64,000 nt of DNA. Origin: Symbiodinium natans (lineage: Eukaryota > Sar > Dinophyceae > Suessiales > Symbiodiniaceae). Both the position numbers and the translations under genes were made by a program. The stretch lies in contig CAJNDS010000016.1 of NCBI GenBank assembly GCA_905221605.1, forward strand, positions 143,832-207,831. The letters are read 5' to 3'. The notes beneath the pieces are model-generated. The model had not been told where the DNA came from and searched no databases. It worked only from the letters and a program-made list of their open reading frames with translations. Below are positions 9,706-19,866 of the stretch, piece after piece (within the stretch, counting starts at the first letter, position 1; each line of letters starts with the position of its first letter).

Positions 9706-9786
9706 ATGCTCCACGGATTGAACCGCATACGGCACCGTCTTTTAAACCTGACGAGGGGCACTCTGCCCGCGAATAGGCAGGGCCTA
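9706..9786 (+). CDS. exon-like island ending at element A5
   Basis: One + frame from an ATG at 9706 reads MLHGLNRIRHRLLNLTRGTL then PANRQG and meets A5. The opposite strand is also open across the whole 9633-10007 interval, including the element, so strand assignment is not certain; + is preferred because of the strong segment after A5. Confidence 0.35.
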
Positions 9787-9908
9787 CTTGAAGGTTCCTG
9801 GGTAGCTATGAGTAGGATTAAAAGTACCAAAAAGAATGTTATACTTCCAATGATAACTATAGCTACCTTACTTGTATCTCGACTTCTAACTACCCATGAA
9901 CCTCCACG
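9787..9908. mobile_element. TIR element, family A (copy A5) with TA flanks
   Basis: Left CTTGAAGGTTCCTGGGTAG, right CTAACTACCCATGAACCTCCACG. A TA dinucleotide stands on both sides, consistent with a 2-bp target duplication. Confidence 0.75.
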
Positions 9909-9910
9909 TA

Positions 9911-10036
9911 GCTTCACTTTGCCGACTGGGCGCCTGGCACGCTGTTCATAGCACGGCTCTGCAGCTGTCGCTTCCTTCCCGAATGGAGTTTGCCAGTGCG
10001 ATCCCACAGTTGTCTACCCCGAAAAGGGGAAATTAA
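9911..10036 (+). CDS. exon-like island just after element A5
   Basis: Reading from the flank of A5 (…CACGTAG), one frame gives ASLCRLGAWHAVHSTALQLS then LPSRMEFASAIPQLSTPKRG and a TAA at 10034-10036. Good protein texture. If A5 is an intron, the AG would be that of TAG at 9909-9911 or nearby. Product unknown. Confidence 0.4.
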   Translation, partial: ASLCRLGAWHAVHSTALQLSLPSRMEFASAIPQLSTPKRGN

Positions 10037-10106
10037 ACGGGTAGCTTGCGTGGATAGTGTGGGGGTCAGGGTACACCGTGTTGTAGTAGCAGTTTCTTCT
10101 CTACCT

Positions 10107-10214
10107 TGTCTCGGGTCGACGATGCAGAGCTTTGAGCCCAATATCCTAGCAACGGAGCTGCCCGGGACCCTATCTAGGCTAATGCACACTATGTCACAGG
10201 GATGCAGGGACTGA
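10107..10214 (+). CDS. exon-like island
   Basis: One frame reads CLGSTMQSFEPNILATELPG then TLSRLMHTMSQGCRD to a TGA at 10212-10214. It is in a different frame from the preceding island and followed by an (AG)n run. Unrecognised. Confidence 0.4.
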   Translation, partial: CLGSTMQSFEPNILATELPGTLSRLMHTMSQGCRD

Positions 10215-10239
10215 GAGGAAAGAGAGAGAGAGAGAGACA

Positions 10240-11815
10240 GAGAGACTGTGTGTGTCTGTGTGACAGAAAAACATTCATCGTTAGTCACCCAAACTCAAAT
10301 CCTGCTAAGGTCGAGTGTTGCAGCTTCCATCTTGACATATCAAAGAGGCTGTTAGGCTGTTTTCAGCCTCAGGGTAAGCCGAAAACTTGTAGAGCACCAT
10401 AGCTTGATGAAGCTTGACGATGTGCTCAGGATCGGAAGTGGGGGCAAAAGATTACCTGGGACTGCACCTCGTGCTCAAACTAGAGGGCACAAGGCTTCAG
10501 GCTTGAGTTACCTTACCTCGGTTTAGGGTTTAGGGGTTCCCAACTTACACCGTCGGAAGCCTAAACGGTCTCGAAACGCTTTTCTCTCAAGCTTACATGG
10601 GGTGAAGGCAAGTCCTCAGGTTCATTGGTCCCTGAACCCTAAGCCCCATACCCCCCGCCCTTCCTAAGGCCAAAAAACCCACCAATGCTCTCAGCCTCAC
10701 CATCCTGAACCCTAAACCCTAAACCCAAAACCCTAAACCCTAAACCTGAAACCTGGGCTTGGGCTTGGAGAGCTCCGGGTCGCGAACGGACATGGGCCTC
10801 TACCTCGGACCCCTGAAGGTTATACCCTTGGGTTCTGGGGACCCCTTTTTAACCATTTAGTCAGGGAATCTCAGGGCCATATGAAGGGAACCTCCTAGGG
10901 GTACATCCTTAGGGGTCCGAGTCTGACTACCTTGAAATCGGGGAGCCTGCTAGCCTTTCAGGGTGTAGGGGGGTAGGGGCTTTAGAGTTTAGGGACCCTA
11001 AGCCCGGAACCCGAAACTCGCAAGGATTTCGGGTGCTTAGGCTTAGGGGTGATTTGAGAGGCGTGCGGGGGGCCTGCGCGCTTGGATTCTGGGCTTACGG
11101 GTGTAAACCCTAAACCCTACAGGTTTTTGGGTCTAGGGACCACCCTGAACCCCTGACTCCAAAGGCCCCAACGGAGTGCCCTTGCTGAAGGCAAGTTCTA
11201 TGAAGATGTGGAGTTGCTGCCAAAGCGCCTTTGCTGCTTTCATGGAGACGTCGGGTTTCGGGCTTGCTGTGTCGGAGTGTGTTGCAAAGCAGGCCACAAC
11301 TTGGGGATGTGCCAACAGGCGTAGGGTTTAGGGAGTAGGGATTAGGGTGTAGGTAGAGCTTATGAAGCCCCCGAATTGAAAGAACACTAGACGGGCCTCG
11401 GAACTGTACCTGAATCTGACCATTATATACTCTATATAGCTCTCATATTCACCTTATACGTTCTCTAACTCTAGAAACCCAAGTGCCACCAAAGGAGCCC
11501 CTATATGCAGCCTGTAAGAGCCGCTCCTTGCGTTGATATGTTCAACGTGGCAGTCATGGCCTGCACGAGGAGTCCAGGTTTGGGGATGTTTTGTTTCTTT
11601 TGTCTGTGCTGAGACAATGACAACCAATCCTGATGGCGGCCCGAAACCTAAAGCCTAAATGCCCAGAATCCCTCGATGCCTTAACCCCTAGACCCTAAAC
11701 CCGAAACCCTAAATCCTAAACCCGAAGTCCATCCTTAGGGCCCGCAAAGGGCTTCGGCTTTAGAGTCTGCTCAGGACGCAGAACAAGGACAGTGTTGAGA
11801 CGCTCCTGCCAGGTC
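10240..11815. other. stretch with no clear gene
   Basis: Contains short CCCTAAA arrays (10705-10745), a TTTAGGG-related block near 11315-11350, and several out-of-frame open frames. 11133-11315 is open on the - strand without further support. No TIR element found except A6 at its end. Confidence 0.3.
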
Positions 11816-11819
11816 CCTA

Positions 11820-11870
11820 CTTGAAGGTCCATGAGTATTTGTAGAAGCAATAGTAGTTTGGGGTTTATGT
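11820..11870. mobile_element. TIR element, family A, left half only (A6)
   Basis: TA + CTTGAAGGTCCATGAGTATTTGTAG matches the left arm; the right arm is missing and telomere-like words follow. Confidence 0.5.
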
Positions 11871-12212
11871 TTGGGATAGGTTGTGGCTTGGTGTCCAATG
11901 TGTTTTTCACCGGGGACTTTGGAGTTTGGAGCATCATAGCACCGAATCCTACGTACTAAAGCCATACACTATTCAGAGTTTTCAGAGAATTCGAGTATTT
12001 ACGGTTCCGGAGTCAGGGGCGGAGGGCATAGGTTTCATGCAATTTTCAAGAATTGGAATTGGGAGTTCGGGGCTTCAGGGTTTTGGGGTGTATTCTGCTG
12101 AGTTTGGGCTTGGCGTGTCAGGCTCGCAAATTGGCTCTGCGGTTGCATAGAACCACCCACCCGAACCCCCGTCCCTATGCCATCGATCAAGGTTTGATTC
12201 GGGCGATGTTTA

Positions 12213-12857
12213 GTGCTTTGGCAATGGTCATACAAGGTGCAAAAGAAGTTCTGCTCAGAGATGGTACCTGCTGAGGATCGGGTTCTTTCGATTCTACACG
12301 GAAGAGTTCGACTGGACAGATGGGGGCACACTGAAGATTCCTTCCTCCCTCTGTCCCTCTTCCTCTTCCTCTCACTTTCCCTCCCTGACATCTCTGACTC
12401 TCCCTGTTCCCCTCTCCTGCTCCCTCTTTCGCTCACTCTACATGGCTCTCTTCCTCGGAGTCTCTCTTGCCTCCTGCGTGTCGCATGCCCCTCTCTGCGA
12501 CTCCCCTGCATGCTGCTCGTGTCTTGGGTATCACTGCTTCCAGCAATTGCGCAGGAGCTCGCAGGCCGTTTCTATACGGCTCGCGCGGATCTTACACTCG
12601 AGGGAGCATACAGAGGCAGAAGTGTTGTGTTTGTCAGCCCGAAGCGGGGAATCCTCCATGCAACAGGATGTGGGAGCGTTTTGGGTTGTAATGGTTCGGG
12701 GTTTAGCGGGCTGCTCCTTGTTTGCTGCAAAGGTTCGGGTTCAGCCCTTTCTGAAAAAGCTAGACAAAGTGAGTATTCTGGCAACCCACTGACCAAAACA
12801 TGGCCAGAGTCAACAAGAAGCAAGAATTCTCCCTCAACAACCATCTTTCTGTCATGA
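12213..12857 (+). CDS. long open frame, possibly with one real exon in its second half
   Basis: 214 codons open. The middle (about 12345-12480) is a C/T-rich tract giving only Leu/Ser/Pro, probably not coding. After gtatcactgcttccag (AG at 12541-12542) the frame reads IAQELAGRFYTARADLTLEG then AYRGRSVVFVSPKRG, convincing coding texture, and ends KNSPSTTIFLS with a TGA at 12855-12857. The best guess is an exon starting near 12543. No family recognised. Confidence 0.4.
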   Translation: MLWQWSYKVQKKFCSEMVPAEDRVLSILHGRVRLDRWGHTEDSFLPLSLFLFLSLSLPDISDSPCSPLLLPLSLTLHGSLPRSLSCLLRVACPSLRLPCMLLVSWVSLLPAIAQELAGRFYTARADLTLEGAYRGRSVVFVSPKRGILHATGCGSVLGCNGSGFSGLLLVCCKGSGSALSEKARQSEYSGNPLTKTWPESTRSKNSPSTTIFLS

Positions 12858-13120
12858 CACTATGTTCCATGGTCACAGCTCACAAAGTTCCAAATGCATC
12901 TTCAAGGCGTGTAAGAACTCCTACATCGGTAGCCTAAACCCTAAACCCTAGACTCTGGACTCTAAACTCTAAGCCCTAGCCCTAAATCCCAAACCCTAAA
13001 CTAACCCAAAACCCTGAATCTTAAACAAGTTTAAAGGACCCTTGGATCGACAAAAAGTAGAGGGGCCGCCGGAACACAAGCAGGACACGAAAGCACCGCA
13101 ACTCTCACCACGGCATTTTT

Positions 13121-13184
13121 GGTTTAGGGTTTAGGGTTTAGGGTTTATGGTTTAGGGTTTAGGGTTTAGGGTTTAGGGTTTAGG
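13121..13184 (+). repeat. telomere-like array (TTTAGGG)n, about 9 units
   Basis: One TTTATGG variant. Confidence 0.95.
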
Positions 13185-13459
13185 TGAAGGCTGTAAGGGC
13201 TCTTGCTTTTGGGGTTCTGCGCCCAAAGACCATACTGTCCGAGGTCAGTGGGGGGAATTCATTGAGGCCAAGGGTGCGCCGAAACTCCCTGAATGCGGAC
13301 TTCTCACAGACCCAACCCAGAGCTCCAAAGCTCCCTAAAGCCTCAAATGTCTCTAAAACCCCCAACCCTCAACTGACCCCTTACGAACTTCCAGCCATTT
13401 CAAGACCCCTAAGCCTTTTTTGAAACTAGACCAGCTCGAAGCCATAAACCTGATCCCTC

Positions 13460-13587
13460 CTTGGAGGTTCATGGGTCGTTATCATTAGGGTTATCAGGAG
13501 GGTACCTACACTTATAACTGGCTATGACGCAATTTAGGCCCTAGGGGTACTTGTAACCCTACTTATAGCTACCCATGGACGTTCAAG
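13460..13587. mobile_element. TIR element, family A (copy A7) with TC flanks
   Basis: Left CTTGGAGGTTCATGGGTCG, right ATAGCTACCCATGGACGTTCAAG; TC on both sides fits a 2-bp duplication. Confidence 0.75.
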
Positions 13588-13618
13588 TCCCCCACCCGCC
13601 ACTCTCATTTCAACCCAG

Positions 13619-13660
13619 GCCTTGACGACCAAGAACGTGCCCAAGCTCCTGGGTTTAGGG
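13619..13660 (+). CDS. short exon-like island with splice-like AG
   Basis: cactctcatttcaacccag (AG at 13617-13618) is followed by open sequence reading either LDDQERAQAPG or LTTKNVPKLLG, up to TTTAGGG units. Frame undecided. Confidence 0.3.
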
Positions 13661-13669
13661 TTCAGGGGA

Positions 13670-14910
13670 CCCTTGGGACCCTGGGATCCTTTGCTTGAGG
13701 GTGAAGGGTTTGTAGGGTTTAGGGTTAGGGTTTAGAGTTGGGAGCCTTTTCGCCGTTTGGTTTGACTGTTGGGCCTTTAAACGGAGCCTGAACCCTTGTA
13801 GACCCTCAAGCTAAACCCCAAGACTCTAAACCCTGAAACCCAAACCCTAAACCGGTTATTTATATTTTATGATATATATATATATTTCTTCATATATAGT
13901 TTAGTCATACATATATCGAGAACAATTTTGACTGATTTTGCCCAGCCGGCTTCGGAAACAGCCAACCGAGGTTCAGTCTCCTTGCGCCCGTGTCCAAAAA
14001 TGGGCCCAGCTCTGAGCAGGGGGTTCGGATTCAGCGAATTTTGTATTCTTAGATACCCTTAACCCCTCTAATCCTTCTAAAGCCCGAACTAAAAATGGGT
14101 CCAACTCTGAGCAGGGGTAGGATTGAACATAATGTTTCAATGTTTTGTTACCCAAAAATTAAGTTTTGTTCTTAGGGCCCCCAAACCTACCCCAGTGGCC
14201 CAGTGAGTAGCAGTTCAGGGCTGAGGTTCCAGGGTCGGTCTAGGGGTGCAGGGGTTTAGGGGTTGAGGGTTTTTTTGTTCAGATGTTTTTTTTTGGGTGG
14301 GGGGAGGGGGGGGGGGGGGGGGGGGAGGGGAGAGAGGTAGGTTTGCAGCTGAGCCGGGTGGGGATGGTCGGCTGCGGTGGGCCTCCGAATGTGTTGGGTT
14401 GAGGGGCTCCTTAGCTTGACTTGCTGTTAAAGGCAGCAACGGCGTTTCTGAGAATCGGTTTTGGCGTGTAAGGGTTCAGGGATCCCAGTTTAGGAGAAGG
14501 GCTTGTATTCTCACATTATTTCTTTTGCTTTTTGTTTGATTCTGGATTTTGAAGGCCGATGAGAACGTATTTGCAGGGTAAACACAACAGCTTCCTGGAT
14601 CATGAACTTCCCCCTGCAAAGTACAGCACAAAAAGGGTCTCGAGCCCCCAGAATACAAAGTAGACAGGCGCAGTGTTACGTGTAGTTGGGGAGTCTTGGT
14701 AGGCCTTAAACTCCAAAGCCCCAAACCCCAAACCCTCTCCCACACTAGAACCAAAATTTGCCCTAAATACCACGAAATCCCAGACCCTACACCACGCAAA
14801 GCCCTACTTCTATATCCCCCCCAACCCCAAATAACCGAAACCCAAACTGCCCTCAAACCCCCCAAAACCCCACATCCACAAGCCCCAAACTGCGGCAACT
14901 GAGGTGGTAC
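13670..14910. other. stretch with no clear gene
   Basis: TTTAGGG words, an (AT)n-rich patch at 13855-13915, two copies of a short phrase 'aaaatgggcccaactctgagcaggg' (13997-14021 and 14093-14117), and a G20 tract at 14306-14325. Opposed open frames at 14476-14902 have no supporting signal. Confidence 0.35.
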
Positions 14911-14946
14911 ATTGAGGCGGGGCTGATCCGGTGCTCTGGGTTTGCG
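14911..14946 (+). CDS. short exon-like segment left of element F1
   Basis: The frame LRWYIEAGLIRCSGFA runs to the left end of F1. Very short; supported only by texture and position. Confidence 0.25.
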
Positions 14947-15068
14947 ACTATTTGCTTAAGAACCCCCCTCCAAAACAAAAGAAAAAGAGCAATATTCTTC
15001 GTTTTCAGGGGACTATAGGGATTACTATCTTTCTGATTTTTTGGGGGGGATTCGTAAGCGAATAGTAG
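14947..15068. mobile_element. TIR element, family F (copy F1)
   Basis: Family F ends are CTACTATTTGCTTAAGAACCCC and its reverse complement GGGGTTCTTAAGCAAATAGTAG; length 104-122 bp. In F1 the first three bases of the left end are lost and no target duplication is visible. Confidence 0.7.
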
Positions 15069-15376
15069 GGTATAATAGGGTTGAACAATAAAGTCCGAAT
15101 CCTGCCTCGGCTTGCAAACGGTTTAGGGTTACAGGCTCAGCGCCAGGTACACGAAGTTGAGCCCATACAGTAGTTCAGGTGCATGGGGTTGAATGGAAGG
15201 CTGCCTTTTTGATAGGTTCCGTCAGGTTGGTCTAATGCCCAAGGGGGGTGCGCGGCGACGTTGTTGGACCTGAAAGCTCTGTTGGCAGGACCCCTTTGAC
15301 TTGCGGCACAACCTGTCCTCAAGTTGTGGAAAGGCCCGGATGGAAGTTTGAGCCAGGGAGTAGGCTTTAGGGATCT

Positions 15377-15519
15377 AATATAGGGGTCGGCTAGTTGCTA
15401 TTTAATAATATTCCTCTTATGGTCCCTATAAAATTATACTACAAGAACCCCACGCACACACACACACACACACAAACAATAAAAACACACCTATTCGAAG
15501 TATTCAGGCGCCTATATTT
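15377..15519. mobile_element. TIR element, family E (copy E1) containing (CA)n
   Basis: Family E: AATATAGGGGTCGGAATAAT...TATTCCCTTATGGTCCC...GGCCCCTATATT. E1 carries a (CA)n run at about 15450-15474 in its right half. Confidence 0.6.
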
Positions 15520-16010
15520 CACGGGTCCGAAGCCTGTCCCGCCGGGAGCTCATGCAAGATGCCCAGCATCGAAACTCGGAATGCTGAAGACGCTCCGTTC
15601 GTAAACCCTGTATTTGTCCTCGGGTGTCATTGGGATCAGAGCCTCCAAGTCGAGGTTCCTGCCCCAGAGCCAACCGTTTCCAAGACCCGTTTTTTTCTTT
15701 TTATCTTGAAGTGCTTAGACGGCACAAGAGCCAATTTCTCTCCAAATGATTCGCCGCTCACAAAACGAGCTCCATCTACATGTCTCTAGTCCGGCCTTCT
15801 ACGTTGGAACGCCCTGCCCGATTTAGGGTCTCAAGAACTCACTATAGGACTGCGGACAGATAGAAGCAAGTAGACGGACATGATATAACATAATGGACAC
15901 TTTTTGCGAGGCTTGCACCTCCCGACACACCCTCAACCCCCAAACCTTCCTAAACACCCCGAAACTACAGCTGTTTGGAAGAGAAGCCCGGAACCCTAAA
16001 CCCCAAGCTT

Positions 16011-16109
16011 GGGATGTTCCCCCGTATACTAAGAGTCCTTAATTGGGAGTATGATAGGGGGCACTAGAATCCCTATTCAGGACTGTTAGTATAAGGGGAA
16101 AACATCCCA
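16011..16109. mobile_element. TIR element, family I (copy I2), complete
   Basis: GGGATGTTCCCCCGTATACT... and ...AGTATAAGGGGAAAACATCCC, with TCCTTAATTGGGAGTATGAT and AATCCCTATTCAGGA inside. Confidence 0.7.
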
Positions 16110-16149
16110 ACCTCAAACCCCAAGCCTCCATCATCTTCGCAGCTTGGAG

Positions 16150-16300
16150 GAGGGCCTAAGCCTGAACCCCAAACCCCCAAACCCCCAACCCCCCAAACCC
16201 CCGAACCCCCAAACCCCCAAACCCCCAAACCCCCAAACCCCCGAACCCCCAAACCCCCAAACCCCCAAACCCCCAAACCCCCGAACCCCCAAGCCCCCAA
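16150..16300 (-). repeat. CCCCCAAA/CCCCCGAA satellite flanked by a duplicated phrase
   Basis: About 16 octamer units. The phrase 'ccaagcctccatcatcttcg' occurs just before (about 16120-16139) and just after (about 16311-16330), so the satellite sits between direct repeats. Confidence 0.85.
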
Positions 16301-16396
16301 GCCCCAAGCTCCAAGCCTCCATCATCTTCGTTGGAGGAGGGCAGGGTGCGGATCTTGGCGCAGATGGTCGAAGCCCTGAGGACCCGAGCACGGGCT

Positions 16397-16455
16397 TTGG
16401 GGTTTAGGGTTTAGGGCGTAGGGTTTAGGGTTTAATGAGGGTTTAGGGTTTAGGG
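16397..16455 (+). repeat. telomere-like array, interrupted
   Basis: TTTAGGG units with GCGTAGGG and AATGAGGG interruptions. Confidence 0.8.
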
Positions 16456-16888
16456 CAGAGAACCACAAAGCTTAACCTTGAGTTTCTGTAGGAGTCCAAA
16501 TAAAATAGGGCCTTTAGTGTTACTGAGTGTTGAACACAGGCGATCGTGCTTGGATGCAGGGTTGCAATGAGACACTGGAATAGTGGCCCAACAACCACCC
16601 TAAGCCCGAAACCTCAGCAACCAAAAAAACCCTTGCAGCTCACCAACTTCCTGCTACTGGGTTTCTGCAACGTCCATGCCCTATCTTGCCCGTAGATTAT
16701 CTGCCTTAATTGCCCCAAACCTTGCATGTAGCCGGGAATGAACCCTGTGCATAGGAATGTTCGAAATTAGGTGGTCGCCTGAAACAAACTTTTCGATTGT
16801 CAATGTGTAGATACAGGTGCTGCATGGTCTCTCCCAAAAAGGGGCCGAAAATAAAGCCGCCCTCAAACGCCATTGCAAGCCCAAGTCA

Positions 16889-16940
16889 ACCCTAAACCCT
16901 AAACCCTAAACCCTAAACCGCAAACCCTAAACCCTAAACC
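16889..16940 (-). repeat. telomere-like array (CCCTAAA)n
   Basis: About 7 units with one CCGCAAA. Confidence 0.9.
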
Positions 16941-17194
16941 CCAAAATTGCACCAAACGACGAAGGCTGCTTGAGGAGGGCGGGCTGCCCAAGTTCCATAG
17001 TGTCGCCCCCGGACGTTGACCGATCCTTCGCGTTTGGGGTCTTGGGTTGAGGGGTTTTGGGGGTTTAGGATCTTTAGGGGTTTAGGGTTTAGGTTTAGGG
17101 GTTTGGGGTTTGGGGTTTGATGGTATAGGGCTGAGGGTCTAGGGCCGTGTAAACCCTACACCACAAACCCATTGAGTTCTCGGATATTTGGGGA

Positions 17195-17587
17195 TTGCTT
17201 GGTTGCTGTTGGGGGGCTGGAAGTTTTTCCCTCTTTTCTAGAGGGATACTTTGGGGCAGTGGGGCGTCCGTGGCTTGCAGGGTATTTCTGGCTACCGAAT
17301 ATAGGGAGTCAGGGAGGGGAGCTCTGGTTTTGGGCGAAACGGGTCTAGCAGTCGTGTCTCCGCTCCATGAATCCAGGAAAAGTGATTCCGTAGAGGGTCG
17401 TCGCTTACGTGCTGCAGCATGGGCGAGACATCATGGTTTCGAGGCCATGCAGCCCTATGAACAAGCCCTCCTAGACTCGAGCACCCAAGCCACCGTGTCG
17501 ATGACCGAGTGTTTCGGTTGGGCACGCCCAAGGCATTCGGTCCAACAAGACCAGCAAGCACATGCTCAAGTGCCGCATCCACATTGA
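17195..17587 (+). CDS. open frame of 130 codons, possible exon in the 3' half
   Basis: The 3' half reads SRKSDSVEGRRLRAAAWARH then HGFEAMQPYEQALLDSSTQA, protein-like; the 5' half overlaps degenerate telomere-like sequence and is doubtful. An opposite-strand frame is open too. No family recognised. Confidence 0.3.
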   Translation: MLGCCWGAGSFSLFSRGILWGSGASVACRVFLATEYRESGRGALVLGETGLAVVSPLHESRKSDSVEGRRLRAAAWARHHGFEAMQPYEQALLDSSTQATVSMTECFGWARPRHSVQQDQQAHAQVPHPH

Positions 17588-17881
17588 GAAGGTGGGGCGA
17601 GTAACCCCCCCCCCCTCCGCCCCCCCCACCCACACCCCCGAATTCCCATTTTTTGAACCTTACTGAGCCCTAAACCTAATGCTACCTGACCGAGCTTTCC
17701 GCTGATCGTTGTGTGCTTGAGATGTGATAAAAAAGAGTTGAAGGGAGTACATCCGGCGGTCTGAGCTGAACTTCGGAGCACAAGTTCTGCAGTTCAGTGC
17801 TGTATGATCCAATTGAGTAGTATGCACATTCTTGTTTTTTTTTCGTTGTTACCAGCTGCACGACCTCGTTCGGATGTTATC

Positions 17882-18550
17882 GCTGGCTTTAGCCGTGGCC
17901 TGGTCTTTAGATGTACGATTTGGGGAGCATCGGGTGAAGAGGCAACTGCCTTACGTTTTGCGAGTGCTCGGCCCAACCAGGACGGCACGCTCTTCAGTGA
18001 CTGATGCCGGCTGGAATCGCCGCGTGTGGCCTTTGGGCTCTTTGACCCGGCCCTGTCTAGGCTTCATAGCTGCTCCCAGAGAGGGCAGAGGATATTAATC
18101 CGCTGCAGTGGCTGCATTACACGCATGGGTCTTCGCGACCGGAGGACATGGCAATATAGTTAGCGACGCCACTACTGGACACGCAGACGTCGCCGACGCC
18201 GGGTCGATCATATAGGACTTCCTAAGGCAGGCAGCTCAACATCCAAACTGGCAGCACGAAGGCAAGAAGGCCATGGACTGGCCGTACACTTCAGAGGGCC
18301 CTCAGCCCGCCAACAAGCGCTGAGAACAAACGACATCAAGTACACTCTAAAGAAGTTACCATGCCCGGTTGTCAAGTAGTGCGCTGCCTTGTTTCGCCAG
18401 CCCCCGACACTCAAATCCCGGCAGCCCCTGTGGAAGGTGTCCTTGGCCGAGTTCACGGATCTTCTTCGGCGAAATATCCGTGAGCCGATGCATCTTCACT
18501 TCCCGGAAACGCTGGGCAGCCCAGCCTGGCAGAGGGTCATGGTTTAAGCT
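17882..18550 (+). pseudogene. decayed coding region, one frame with three internal stops
   Basis: In one + frame, protein-like segments follow one another separated by TGA (18002), TAG (18161) and TAG (18377): SARPNQDGTLFSD; CRLESPRVAFGLFDPALSRL; KLAARRQEGHGLAVHFRGPS with RQQALRTNDIKYTLKKLPCP; then SLAEFTDLLRRNIREPMHLH and FPETLGSPAWQRVMV ending TAA/TGA near 18549. Composition is Arg/Leu-rich as in retroelement or retrocopy remnants. Alternatively the stops lie in unrecognised introns. No motif names a family. Confidence 0.4.
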
Positions 18551-18661
18551 TGCGAGCTTAAGCCCTACACCCTCACCCTCGCGAAGTTCCACAGAACAAG
18601 CCTAATCCCCAGCCCCTTGTGCACAATCCCCCCCCTTCCAAAAAACGAAAAGTGGGGTTGC

Positions 18662-18760
18662 ATTGTCCCTTAATTCTGTCTTATGGGCCCTGAGCCTTAA
18701 AAGGGTATAGAAGGGATATATAATGGGGCCCATACTCAGGGACCATAAAACTACCCTTAG
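18662..18760. mobile_element. TIR element, family J (copy J2)
   Basis: ATTGTCCCTTAATTCTGTCTTATGGGCC ... GGGGCCCATACTCAGGGACC. Related to J3 and J4. Confidence 0.6.
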
Positions 18761-18823
18761 ATTCTGGTGCAACAAACAGCGGCGACAGGTGACATGAGGA
18801 TCTTCGGCAGGAGCCCATGTAAT
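18761..18823 (+). CDS. exon-like island exactly between elements J2 and B1
   Basis: The 63 bases between the two elements are open and read ILVQQTAATGDMRIFGRSPC. Its full length is used up by the space between the elements, as expected of an exon flanked by element-derived introns. Confidence 0.45.
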
Positions 18824-18935
18824 GTAGGATGCCCAGTAGTGCCCTTATTCCCTTTGTGGGGGGTTTAGGTTCCCTTATAAACCCCTTCAAGCAAAAAGGG
18901 CACTCTTTTTAAGCCTAGGATACTGGGCAGCCTAG
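18824..18935. mobile_element. TIR element, family B (copy B1) with TAAT duplication
   Basis: Family B ends are CTAGG-ACCCGGGAGTAACC or CTAGGATGCCCAGTA, with core TTAGGTTCCCTTATAAACCCC...AAAAAGGGTACCC. B1 runs GTAGGATGCCCAGTAGTGCC to GGATACTGGGCAGCCTAG, with TAAT on both sides (18820-18823, 18936-18939). Confidence 0.8.
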
Positions 18936-18936
18936 T

Positions 18937-19005
18937 AATGTACGAGCTCCCTTCGCCCCAAGCCTACAGAAGCTCCTCTGTGCCTTCAGGTCGTCGAGTT
19001 TAGGT
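18937..19005 (+). CDS. exon-like island after element B1
   Basis: Open frame reading NVRAPFAPSLQKLLCAFRSS starts at the target duplication of B1 and runs into TTTAGG words. Confidence 0.4.
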
Positions 19006-19176
19006 TGGGGGATTAGGGCTTAAGGTCTAGGGTGCAGGTTGTAGGGTTTACTGCCTAAAGTCCAATCGCCCTTTTTTTCACAGTGTTTTCACTGAGGCAA
19101 TGCCTTGCACTGCATAGCAAAGTTCGTAGTGAAGAGTGGCAACATAAGTAGTTCACTTTAATTCTCGCTAGTTCTA

Positions 19177-19232
19177 GGTTACTTACAACCCTACTTGTAT
19201 AACTCCCCGGTAACTACCCATGAAGCTTCAAG
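19177..19232. mobile_element. TIR element, family A, right half (A8)
   Basis: GGTTACTTACAACCCTACTTG...AACTACCCATGAAGCTTCAAG; the left arm is not recognisable. Confidence 0.55.
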
Positions 19233-19408
19233 GAAGGGTTTTGAGTTGCAGTTTTCTGGAGATATACAAGACCTCAAGCCAAGGGTTAGGTACCAAGAGA
19301 GCCCTGCACGACTTTGTAAATGAGGAGGGGGTTCTATACCTTGCAGTTCCTGTTTCTGGTAACTGGGCTCTCAACCCTGAACGTTTATTGGCTTTGGAGC
19401 GGATTTAG
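19233..19408 (+). CDS. exon-like island after half-element A8
   Basis: The frame open from 19220 reads SCSFLEIYKTSSQGLGTKRA then LHDFVNEEGVLYLAVPVSGN and WALNPERLLALERI to a TAG at 19406-19408. Good coding texture, acidic-hydrophobic pattern. Family not recognised. Confidence 0.5.
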
Positions 19409-19452
19409 GCTTTCGGGCGTAGAGAAGAAGGTGTAGCGTTTATAAACTTGAA

Positions 19453-19567
19453 TACTACTTGCTTAAGAACCCCCCCCCCCAAGAAAAAAAGGGAAACATT
19501 CTCCCTTTAGCGGAAATTCAGGGATTATTGTCTTTTTTTGGCGAGGTTCGTAGGCGCAAGTAGTAGT
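19453..19567. mobile_element. TIR element, family F (copy F2) with TTGA duplication
   Basis: ATACTACTTGCTTAAGAACC ... GGTTCGTAGGCGCAAGTAGTAG; TTGA directly before and after. Confidence 0.75.
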
Positions 19568-19688
19568 TGAAGTTTCTTCGCAGGGGCACCATCTCTCGCG
19601 AGGCAGGAAGGGGGCTTCGGCAAAGGTCTTTGGAGAGCAGTCGAAATACACCCTAAACTTGCATCATGCTCATGGGGTTGTAGGTTGA
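19568..19688 (+). CDS. exon-like island after element F2
   Basis: One frame reads VEVSSQGHHLSRGRKGASAK then VFGEQSKYTLNLHHAHG to a TGA at 19686-19688. Basic segment; starts at the element edge (…AGTAG). Product unknown. Confidence 0.45.
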
Positions 19689-19866
19689 TTGGTTATGGTT
19701 TTGTGGTTTCATAGCGTCCATACAGGGTTGTGTTCGGCAACTGCCAGCTCTCCGCCACCGGTTCGCTACGGGCTCTCACTTCACCAGGTCTTAGAGCAAT
19801 AGCTACACTAGCTTGCTCAAGAATGCACCGTAATTCGTAAGAACAATCCGAATACGATTCCTGTTT

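Noticed and set aside
9633-10007. 124-codon - strand frame spanning element A5
   Set aside because: It runs through the TIR element, which is unlikely in a protein; the + strand segments on either side have better texture, although the strand is not fully settled.
16073-16407. GLGVWGFGG-type frames
   Set aside because: Translation of the CCCCCAAA/CCCCCGAA satellite.
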